Assembly: GCA_022566015.1 (NCBI GenBank)
Contig: JADFJT010000017.1
Location: 1 to 37,348, forward strand
Reading direction: 5' to 3'
Length of the DNA: 37,348 bases
Source of the DNA: Pseudomonadota bacterium
Lineage (GTDB): Bacteria; Pseudomonadota; Gammaproteobacteria; GCA-001735895
Below the pieces are notes generated by a model that searched no databases, was not told the origin of the DNA, and saw nothing but the letters and a program-made list of their open reading frames with translations. Positions 29,681 through 37,348 of this stretch are shown here, piece after piece. Each line of letters opens with the position of its first letter. Within the stretch, counting starts at the first letter, position 1. A program made the translations under genes and the position numbers.

Positions 29681-30871
29681 ATGAAAACCAAGTTAATCTC
29701 ACTGGCATTATTCGCCACCACGGCTATCGGTATCGCGGTGTTTCCGTCGATCCAGCAGGCGCAGGCAATCGCGACGACCAATACTCTGATCGCACCTGCC
29801 CAGGACTACCGTATCGAAGTCGTGTTCGTGCTCGACACCACCAGCAGTATGAGCGGATTGATTCAGGCCGCTAAAGAGAAAATATGGTCGATTGCTACCA
29901 CGATGGCCTCGGCCCAGCAATCACCCGATATCAGCATGGGTCTGGTCGCTTTTCGTGACCGCGGCGACGCCTACGTCACTCGGGTATTCGATCTCTCCCA
30001 GGATCTCGATTCGATGTACGCGAGCCTGATGGATTTAAAGGCTAAAGGAGGTGGCGACGGGCCGGAAAGCGTCAACAAGGCGATGTTCGATGCGATCAAC
30101 CATATTGCCTGGAGTAAGGACAACAGCGTCTATAAGGTCGTCTTCCTGGTCGGAGATGCACCGCCACATATGGATTACGCAAACGATGTTAGCTATGCCA
30201 CCACGCTCGAAATGGCTCGCGACAAGGGCATCGTGGTGAATACTATCCAAAGCGGTCGGGATCAGGCTACCGCCCGATACTGGCAGGATATCGCACGAAT
30301 CGGGACCGGCGTGTACTTCCAGGTCGAAGATTCGGGTAATGCGGTGGCAATCGCAACCCCATTCGATAAAAAACTCTCCGAACTGGCGACCAGGCTCGAA
30401 CAAACACGCCTGTACTACGGCAACGAAGAAGAGAAAGCAGCCCAAAAGAGCAAGCTTGACGCAGGCAGCAAGCTACACCGTGAATTATCTGAAGCTGCAC
30501 TCGCTCGACGCGCTATCTTCAACGCGACTAATAGCGGTGAATCAAACTTCCTGGGCGAAGGTGAGCTGGTCGATGCGATAGTCAGTGGCCGGGTAGAACT
30601 CGATGATATAGACAGGGACCACCTGCCCTCGAGCTTGCAGGCAATGGCACCGAAAGAGGCGTTGACGCTTATATCTGAAAAGGCCAAACGGCGTGACTCA
30701 CTCAAAAAAGAGATCGCAAGCGTATCTGAATCGCGTAGCAGATATATCAGGCAAAAAATCGATGCACTGGGTGGAGTAGCCGGATCGCTCGATGAAATGA
30801 TCTTCGGCGTGATAAAAGACCAGGCTCGAGCCAAAGGTTTGATCTATGAAAATGAAAGTGCCAGTTATTGA
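29681..30871 (+). CDS. secreted VWA-domain protein
   Basis: Signal peptide MKTKLISLALFATTAIGIAVFPSIQQAQA; MIDAS-like VVFVLDTTSSMSGLI; VWA blocks VGLVAFRDRGD-like and VVFLVGDAPPHMDY; AAGAGG SD before ATG 29681. Confidence 0.9.
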   Translation: MKTKLISLALFATTAIGIAVFPSIQQAQAIATTNTLIAPAQDYRIEVVFVLDTTSSMSGLIQAAKEKIWSIATTMASAQQSPDISMGLVAFRDRGDAYVTRVFDLSQDLDSMYASLMDLKAKGGGDGPESVNKAMFDAINHIAWSKDNSVYKVVFLVGDAPPHMDYANDVSYATTLEMARDKGIVVNTIQSGRDQATARYWQDIARIGTGVYFQVEDSGNAVAIATPFDKKLSELATRLEQTRLYYGNEEEKAAQKSKLDAGSKLHRELSEAALARRAIFNATNSGESNFLGEGELVDAIVSGRVELDDIDRDHLPSSLQAMAPKEALTLISEKAKRRDSLKKEIASVSESRSRYIRQKIDALGGVAGSLDEMIFGVIKDQARAKGLIYENESASY

Positions 30872-30884
30872 TATCAAGTAGACT

Positions 30885-32048
30885 CTATTGCTGGTCTGGG
30901 TAAAACCGGGCCAGCAGGTTAACCAGCTGATCTATATCCGATTTCTCGTGTGCGGCAGACAGGGTCACGCGCAATCGAGCACTACCTACGGGCACCGTCG
31001 GGGGTCGAATCGCCCCAACGTGAATACCCTCGCGCATCAGCTTATTGCTTAATTCAAGCGTACGATTGTTATCACCAGTTACAATCGGTTGAATAGCCGT
31101 ATTGGAGGGCATCAATTCCACATCGATTCCAGCCATACGTTCGCGAAAATAGGTGATTAATTCCTGCAGTTTTTCCCGGCGCCAGGCCTCCTGTTCAATG
31201 ATAGCCAGACTGCACATTGTCGCCGCAGCAATGGCCGGTGGCGAAGCAGTGGTATAAATATACGGGCGCGCCTGCTGGATCAGAGTTTCGATTAAATCGT
31301 CGCTGCCGGCAACAAATGCACCCGCGGTACCGACAGCCTTCCCCAGCGTTGCCATCAAAATCGGTACCTGCTGCTGAGATAATTCGAGTTGTTCGAGCAA
31401 TCCAGCACCGGTTTTTCCGAGAACGCCAAATCCATGTGCATCATCGACCATGCACCAGCTTTGATGTCGCGCGGATATGCGGCTAATCTCGGTCAAGTCG
31501 GCACAATCTCCGTCCATGCTGAAAACTCCGTCGGTCATCACCAGTTTTCGACTTTCGCTCTGGTTTTCCTGCAGCAATGCGGCCAATTGTTCGGTGTCAT
31601 TGTGTCGATAGCGAACGAGCCTGGCACCGCAGATTTTGGCCGCATCGATCAGCGAGGCATGATTCAGCTTGTCCTGGTAAGCAAAATCGTGCCGACCCAG
31701 TAATGCCGAAGTGATTGCCAGGTTGGCCATATAACCGGTAGAAAATAATAGCGCCTGGTCTCGACCGGTGAATTCAGCCAAATGCTGTTCACAATCGTGG
31801 TGTAGCTGGCTGTGGCCGTTAATTAAATGCGCCGAGCCGCTACCAACCCCGTAGCTTTCTACCGCCTGGATAAAAGCGCGCTTTATATCCGGGTGATTCG
31901 CAAGCCCGAGATAATCGTTACTGCAAAAAGACAGTACCTGCCTGCCATCGATGGTGGGGCGAACGCCCTGTGCGGAATTGTTGATTAAACGCTTGCGAAA
32001 GAGTCCCGCCCTGCGTTTATTTTCTAGCTCCGAATTAAGATCGAACAT
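30885..32048 (-). CDS. bioF: 8-amino-7-oxononanoate synthase
   Basis: FCSNDYLGLANHPDI, GVGSGSAHLINGH, LLFSTGYMANLA, KLNHASLIDAAK, MVDDAHGFGVLGKTGAG, LGKAVGTAGAFVAG. Confidence 0.95.
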   Translation of the reverse strand: MFDLNSELENKRRAGLFRKRLINNSAQGVRPTIDGRQVLSFCSNDYLGLANHPDIKRAFIQAVESYGVGSGSAHLINGHSQLHHDCEQHLAEFTGRDQALLFSTGYMANLAITSALLGRHDFAYQDKLNHASLIDAAKICGARLVRYRHNDTEQLAALLQENQSESRKLVMTDGVFSMDGDCADLTEISRISARHQSWCMVDDAHGFGVLGKTGAGLLEQLELSQQQVPILMATLGKAVGTAGAFVAGSDDLIETLIQQARPYIYTTASPPAIAAATMCSLAIIEQEAWRREKLQELITYFRERMAGIDVELMPSNTAIQPIVTGDNNRTLELSNKLMREGIHVGAIRPPTVPVGSARLRVTLSAAHEKSDIDQLVNLLARFYPDQQ

Positions 32049-32065
32049 TGCGGCCCAATAACAAA

Positions 32066-33061
32066 TCAGGCTGCTGCCGTCTCCTTCGAGTCTTGCCGAA
32101 GTTTTGCGCTGGCATTGATACCGAGTTTTTCGAATAAGGCCAGATCCTCATTTTCTTCAGGATTAGGTGTGGTCAACAGCTTGTCACCGTAAAAAATAGA
32201 ATTCGCGCCTGCCAGAAAACAAAGCGCCTGCATTTCTTCACTCATATCATTTCGCCCGGCCGACAGGCGCACAGTAGACTTGGGCATGATGATGCGGGCC
32301 ACCGCAATGGTGCGCGCAAATTCAATCGGGTCGAGCGTCTCGGTGCCGTACAAGGGCGTATTTTCGACCTGGACTAGCAAATTGATTGGCACGCTTTGCG
32401 GGTGCTCGGGTAAATTGGCCAGTTGTTGCAACAACGCTGCCCGGTCCAGATCAGTCTCACCCATGCCGATGATTCCGCCGCAACAAACGTTGATGTTTTC
32501 GGCGCGTACATTTTCCAGCGTATCGAGCCTGTCCTGATAGGTCCGAGTGGTAATAATTTCCTTGTAGTATTCGGGCGAGGTATCCAGGTTATGGTTATAG
32601 TAATCGAGTCCCGCTGCCTTCAGTTTTTTTGTCTGTGGCCGGGTCAGCATTCCCAGAGTGACACAGGTTTCCAGGTCCAGATCTTTTACCACGCCGATCA
32701 TCTCGATGACTTTATCGAGATTCTTATCGGTCGGGTTACGCCAGGCAGCGCCCATGCAAAAACGGCTGGCGCCGTTGTTTTTTGCATTCAATGCCGCCTG
32801 TCTGACGTCTTCGAGTGGCATCAGGCGTTCGCGTTCGAGACCGGTATCGTACTTCGCACTTTGCGGGCAATAGGAACAATCTTCGGGGCAGGCGCCGGTT
32901 TTAATGCTCAGCAATGAACTGATCTGCACCGCGTTCGGATCGAAGTAGCGGCGGTGCGTAGTCTGCGCCTGAAATAATAAATCGTTGAAAGATTTCGCGA
33001 AAAGCGCTTTAATTTCATCCAGCGTCCAATCGTGCCTGATCGGTTGTACTAAGTCGGTCAT
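32066..33061 (-). CDS. bioB: biotin synthase
   Basis: [62 protein letters not shown]. Confidence 0.98.
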   Translation of the reverse strand: MTDLVQPIRHDWTLDEIKALFAKSFNDLLFQAQTTHRRYFDPNAVQISSLLSIKTGACPEDCSYCPQSAKYDTGLERERLMPLEDVRQAALNAKNNGASRFCMGAAWRNPTDKNLDKVIEMIGVVKDLDLETCVTLGMLTRPQTKKLKAAGLDYYNHNLDTSPEYYKEIITTRTYQDRLDTLENVRAENINVCCGGIIGMGETDLDRAALLQQLANLPEHPQSVPINLLVQVENTPLYGTETLDPIEFARTIAVARIIMPKSTVRLSAGRNDMSEEMQALCFLAGANSIFYGDKLLTTPNPEENEDLALFEKLGINASAKLRQDSKETAAA

Positions 33062-33122
33062 AATTTCAATAGTTTCGAAGTCGATTAGGACGCCAAGTCT
33101 ATTGCAACAAAGGGATTAGTCA

Positions 33123-33836
33123 ATGTCAGGAAGACAAATTCGAGCGACACTGCATGCTTTAATCACCCGCGTACTTGACCCAGGCTTATGCCTCGGCTGT
33201 TCGCACGCGTTGGATCCAGGGCAATATTTCTGTGATGCCTGTGGAAACACTCTGAAATGTGTTTCGACGCCCTGCTCCCTGTGTGGACTCGACAACCAGA
33301 GTAGCAATTCGATCTGTGCTCGCTGCCTGTACGACCCACCGCGCTGGCAGAAAATGATCGCGCCGCTCGTCTACCAGGGATTCGGTCGCGACCTATTGCT
33401 CCAGTTAAAGTTTTCCGATAGCCTGCATCTGGCTAATAGCCTCACGACTCACTTGATCAATCATTTTCGTAACAGCAAGCCAGCGCCAGAAGTATTGCTA
33501 CCGGTACCCCTGCACCGTAAACGCCTGCTCGAACGGGGATACAATCAGGCGTTCGAAATCGCCAGAATCCTGTCGCGACTGCTCGACATACCGGTCGATA
33601 CCCGCGCCTTACATCGAATTCGAAACACGGACAGCCAATCGGGTTTATCTGCTAATCAACGCGAGAAAAACATACTCAAGGCTTTCGCTTACGCGACTTC
33701 TTCGTCCTATTCCCATGTGGCTGTAGTCGATGACATCGTCACTACCGGATCTACAGTCAACGAAATCACCAAAACCCTGCACCGTGGAGGGGTGAAATAT
33801 GTCGAGGTTTGGGGAATAGCTCGAGCTTTTAAATAG
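33123..33836 (+). CDS. ComF-family phosphoribosyltransferase-like protein
   Basis: CLGCSHALDPGQYFCDACG zinc finger, LLPVPLHRKRLLERGYNQAFEIA, VAVVDDIVTTGSTVNEI; divergent from bioB. Confidence 0.93.
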   Translation: MSGRQIRATLHALITRVLDPGLCLGCSHALDPGQYFCDACGNTLKCVSTPCSLCGLDNQSSNSICARCLYDPPRWQKMIAPLVYQGFGRDLLLQLKFSDSLHLANSLTTHLINHFRNSKPAPEVLLPVPLHRKRLLERGYNQAFEIARILSRLLDIPVDTRALHRIRNTDSQSGLSANQREKNILKAFAYATSSSYSHVAVVDDIVTTGSTVNEITKTLHRGGVKYVEVWGIARAFK

Positions 33837-33897
33837 CACAGGCAGGCTTCAAACTGAAGTAGTTCGCATTCCACAAAACCTTCGAATCGTCTAGGCT

Positions 33898-35052
33898 TTA
33901 TGAACCCGGAATAAAATTTCGCAGGTGATCAAAAACCAGTCCATGTAATTGATGAACTGCATGTTCCGAGTAATAACTACGCGCGGGATCGACAAAAAAG
34001 CGTCCACGATGATAAGACGTCGAGTGTAGACCCTTCTGCACATTTTCGACCAGAGCTACGTCCTCTGGCCCAAGTACTTCGCTAAAATAACGATAGATCT
34101 CGCGACTTGTCTGATCCAGTTCTCCGTCGGGTGTGTAAACCGAAAAAACCTGGTGAGTAGATTCAGTAGCGGTTGCGCCAAATACGAAACTGGCAATGGC
34201 GCGGCTGCCTGGAAACAGGATAAATGCAACATCGGGCCAGACGTAAAACGTTACAAACTCACGCTCTGATTCGGTCAATCCTGCGGGCAGATTATACGCT
34301 GAATTTTCGGTACGGCAGATACCTCCCTGCCATGACCATATTCCGCTCGCTTCAACCGAATAAGTATCCATGTCGACCAGGTCTACAAAAGCCCTGTGCG
34401 CAGGCTGACAATGGTAACATTCGAGCAGGTTATCACCGACGTTTTTCCAGTTGGCGGCAATATCGAAGGTGACCGACTCTGCGAGATGAAAATTTTCAAG
34501 ATCGGGCAAACGCCGGGTCAGGCGTTCGACGCCAGGTGAAATTTGCGGGGCCAGTGGATCCGCATCCAGATTATGATTGACAAAAATAAATCCCATGATG
34601 CTTTCAACTTTCAGGGCGTCAAGCTGTATTGCTGATTTATCGAATCCACGAATTGATTCGCAATGTGGCGCCGAGTGCAACAACCCCGATCTGTCATAGG
34701 CCCAGGCATGGTAGGGACAAGTGATTAGTTTTGACTTAAGCCTGCCACGAGATTCTGTAAATAGTGGGTGTGCGCGATGCTTGCAAACGTTATGGAAGGC
34801 CCTGATGGAACCATCCTCGCAGCGTAAAACAAAAACCGGGTGATCCACAATCGAAACGGTGAGATAGTCGCCATCATCGGGTATGTCGTTGACATGCCCA
34901 ACACAACGCCAGCTTTGACGAAAAATATGTCTCTTTTCGAGTTCGAACCAGTGATGATCATAATAGGTTGTCGAGGGTAAGGTCGAGGCTGTTTCAGGGT
35001 TGGTGTCGAAGTCAATTTGAAGGATGTTTATATCGCGCCTCGATGACATCAT
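33898..35052 (-). CDS. Rieske aromatic-ring-hydroxylating-type oxygenase alpha subunit
   Basis: Rieske CKHRAHPL...CPYHAWAYD; mononuclear Fe region NWKNVGDNLLECYHCQPAH. Confidence 0.9.
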   Translation of the reverse strand: MMSSRRDINILQIDFDTNPETASTLPSTTYYDHHWFELEKRHIFRQSWRCVGHVNDIPDDGDYLTVSIVDHPVFVLRCEDGSIRAFHNVCKHRAHPLFTESRGRLKSKLITCPYHAWAYDRSGLLHSAPHCESIRGFDKSAIQLDALKVESIMGFIFVNHNLDADPLAPQISPGVERLTRRLPDLENFHLAESVTFDIAANWKNVGDNLLECYHCQPAHRAFVDLVDMDTYSVEASGIWSWQGGICRTENSAYNLPAGLTESEREFVTFYVWPDVAFILFPGSRAIASFVFGATATESTHQVFSVYTPDGELDQTSREIYRYFSEVLGPEDVALVENVQKGLHSTSYHRGRFFVDPARSYYSEHAVHQLHGLVFDHLRNFIPGS

Positions 35053-35134
35053 GACCCTCTCAATGTTTGAATAATATTGATAGTTATAAGACCTAAATTT
35101 ACCGCAATGCTAATAGTTGGCAAATTCCTTAACT

Positions 35135-36655
35135 TCAGGGATGAAACTCAACTTCCAATTGACTAATTTTCTGCGCCCATAGTGCGGGACCTGTCTGGTG
35201 TATCGACACACCCTTGTGATCCACAGCGACGGTAACCGGCATGTCTTCTAGCTCGAATTCATATATCGCTTCCATGCCTAGCTCGGGGAAGCCGACTACT
35301 TTGGCTGCCTTGATCGCCTGCGACACCAGATAAGCCGCACCGCCGACCGCCATCAGGTATACCGCCTCAAATTCCTTAATTGCCTCGATCGCTGTGGGCC
35401 CACGTTCGGCTTTACCGATCATGCCCAGCAAGCCAGTTTTTTCCAGCATCGTGTGGGTGAATTTATCCATTCGCGTCGCAGTCGTCGGCCCGGCTGGTCC
35501 GACCACTTCATCGCGCATCGGGTCGACTGGGCCCACGTAATAAATAAATCGACCCTTCAGGTCGACTGGCAATGGCTCGCCTTTTTCGAGCATTTCAACC
35601 ATTTTTTTATGTGCCACATCGCGGCCGGTGAACATTTTACCACTGAGTAACAAGGTATCTCCCGGCTTCCAGCTCCTGACTTCGTCGTGGGTAATATTAT
35701 CGAGATTGACCCGCTTTACATTATCACCGATTTCTCGCGTTACCTCGGGCCAGTCTTCCAGATTCGGTGCTTTAAACGTCGCCGCTCCGCTGCCATCGAG
35801 CACGAAGTGGGTATGTCGAGTCGCGGCACAGTTAGGAATAATTGCAACCGCCTTGTTCGCCGCATGCGCTGGGTAGTCTTTTACTTTTACATCCATTACG
35901 GTAGTCATGCCGCCTAATCCCTGTGCACCGATTCCGAGTCGGTTTACCTTATCGTATAACTCAATGCGTAATTCTTCCGCCCGATTATTGGCACCGCGTG
36001 CCTGCAGGTCCTGAATATCTATCGGTTCGAGTAAAGCCTGTTTAGCAAGAAGCATAGCTTTTTCTGCGGTACCCCCTATGCCTATGCCGAGCATGCCAGG
36101 TGGGCACCAGCCAGCACCCATGAGCGGCACCATGCTTAGCACCCAGTCCACTACCGAATCTGAAGGGTTAAGCATTGCGAATTTAGCCTTGGCTTCACTG
36201 CCACCACCTTTCGCGGAAACATGCACTTCAACAGTATCACCCATTACAATTTCATAATGAATCACGCCGGGGGTATTGTCGCCGGTATTTTTTCGTGCAC
36301 CGTCGGGGTCTTCCATAATTGATGCACGTAATTTATTATCAGGGTCGAGATAGGCTCGGCGAATACCTTCATTACACATGTCGGAAACCGACATATCAGC
36401 TTGCCACTGCACGTTCATACCCACATTCAGGAATACGTTAACGATACCGGTATCCTGACAAATCGGGCGATGCCCCAGTGCGCACATTCTGGAATTGATC
36501 AGTATCTGCGCGATCGCATCTTTCGCAGCCGGATTGAGTTCGCGTTGGTAGGCCTGGTCCATGGCGCGAATAAAATCAGTGGAATGATAATAAGAGATAA
36601 ACTGGAGTGCTCCTGCGATGCTTTCAATCAGATCCTGCTGTTTTATGATGGTCAT
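35135..36655 (-). CDS. class I (Fe-S) fumarate hydratase
   Basis: NSRMCALGHRPICQDTGIVNVFLNVG, GARKNTGDNTPGVIHYEIV, GIGGTAEKAMLLAKQAL, GIGAQGLGGMTTVMDVKV, YYVGPVDP, GPTTATRMDKFT. Confidence 0.95.
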   Translation of the reverse strand: MTIIKQQDLIESIAGALQFISYYHSTDFIRAMDQAYQRELNPAAKDAIAQILINSRMCALGHRPICQDTGIVNVFLNVGMNVQWQADMSVSDMCNEGIRRAYLDPDNKLRASIMEDPDGARKNTGDNTPGVIHYEIVMGDTVEVHVSAKGGGSEAKAKFAMLNPSDSVVDWVLSMVPLMGAGWCPPGMLGIGIGGTAEKAMLLAKQALLEPIDIQDLQARGANNRAEELRIELYDKVNRLGIGAQGLGGMTTVMDVKVKDYPAHAANKAVAIIPNCAATRHTHFVLDGSGAATFKAPNLEDWPEVTREIGDNVKRVNLDNITHDEVRSWKPGDTLLLSGKMFTGRDVAHKKMVEMLEKGEPLPVDLKGRFIYYVGPVDPMRDEVVGPAGPTTATRMDKFTHTMLEKTGLLGMIGKAERGPTAIEAIKEFEAVYLMAVGGAAYLVSQAIKAAKVVGFPELGMEAIYEFELEDMPVTVAVDHKGVSIHQTGPALWAQKISQLEVEFHP

Positions 36656-36802
36656 AGCTATACCCTCACTGGTAATTTGTTACTAGTGTGAACGATATTT
36701 TAGCCTGTTTGACAGGGTAATGTACCGACTACGCACAAGTTTCATTAGAAATATCTCACTCTCCCGAAGGCCTAGTACCGTTCGAAGCGTACCCGGCGGG
36801 TA

Positions 36803-36881
36803 CTCTTCAAGAGTGAAGATACCTCGGTGAAAGGGATCAAAACCTTATTTTTCACAACAGATGCTCTTCAAGAGTGAAGAT
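36803..36881. repeat. direct repeat CTCTTCAAGAGTGAAGAT (36803-36820 and 36864-36881), each containing a palindromic core
   Basis: Exact 18-bp match, 61-bp spacing; cores read CTCTTCAAGAG. Confidence 0.9.
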
Positions 36882-36952
36882 GTAGCCCACATGGGTTCAC
36901 CCACATGGGGTCAGGTCTTTCCAAATCACATCTGTCCTGTTAAACTCCACCA

Positions 36953-37348
36953 ATGGCAAGACCCCTGCGATTAGAATACCCTGGTGCAATTTATCATGTC
37001 ACCGCTCGAGGAGACAGAAGGGAATCGATCTATGAAGACGATAATGACCGATTACAGTGGTTAGATATATTGTCAAAGGCGTGTGAACGATATAACTGGC
37101 AAGTTCATGCTTATTGCCTGATGGATAATCACTACCATGTTTTGCTGGAAACCGCTGAGGGTAACTTATCGAAAGGTATGCGGCATTTAAACGGCGTCTA
37201 TACACAATATTTTAACCGCCAGCATAATCGTGTCGGTCATGTGTTTCAGGGGCGATTTAAAGCGATATTGGTTGAGAAGGAAGCCTACCTACTGGAATTA
37301 TCGCGATACGTAGTGCTCAACCCGATCAGAGCGCGGATGATTAAAGAT
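36953..37348 (+). mobile_element. REP-associated tyrosine transposase (RAYT, Y1/IS200-like), 3'-truncated by window end
   Basis: MARPLRLEYPGAIYHVTARGDRRESIYEDDNDRLQWLDILSKACERYNWQVHAYCLMDNHYHVLLETAEGNLSKGMRHLNGVYTQYFNRQHNRVGHVFQGRFKAILVEKEAYLLELSRYVVLNPIRARMIKD; HYH metal motif. Missing from ORF track (no stop in window). Confidence 0.93.

Noticed and set aside
36781-36910. CRISPR-like array from repeated CTCTTCAAGAGTGAAGAT and CCCACATGGG
   Set aside because: Only two copies of each short repeat, unequal spacers, no cas genes; better explained as RAYT-associated repeats.

Overview
Gammaproteobacterial-type chromosomal window. The right half (about 18-36.7 kb) is mostly intact housekeeping sequence: rpsT, murJ-ribF-ileS-lspA-ispH, a two-component system divergent from a PspA/membrane protein/VWA operon, bioB-bioF with divergent comF, a Rieske oxygenase and a class I fumarase. 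The left half (about 0.3-18 kb) is accessory-like: an ABC exporter with a broken AttH-like gene, an LldD-type oxidase, an acyl-CoA ligase, a DUF6602-like (PD-(D/E)XK-like) protein with a repeat-rich acidic tail, GDPD, VOC, a c-di-GMP/CheC/receiver operon, an orphan secreted protein, AlkB-like and SIR2 genes, and a broken amidase. Five loci in the left half carry reading-frame lesions visible in the sequence: attH-like, DUF6602 tail, PAS/GGDEF/EAL (in-frame TGA), cheC-like (G5 run) and amidase. Two edge genes are missing from the ORF track: an MTH1187/thiamine-binding-like start (1-72, minus) and a REP-associated tyrosine transposase (36953 to end, plus), the latter preceded by palindromic and direct repeats. 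The best candidate for an under-described system is the TCS / PspA / 6-TM protein / VWA locus, which has a GTAAA-N6-GTAAA box in the divergent intergenic region. All family calls come from reading motifs; no searches were run.
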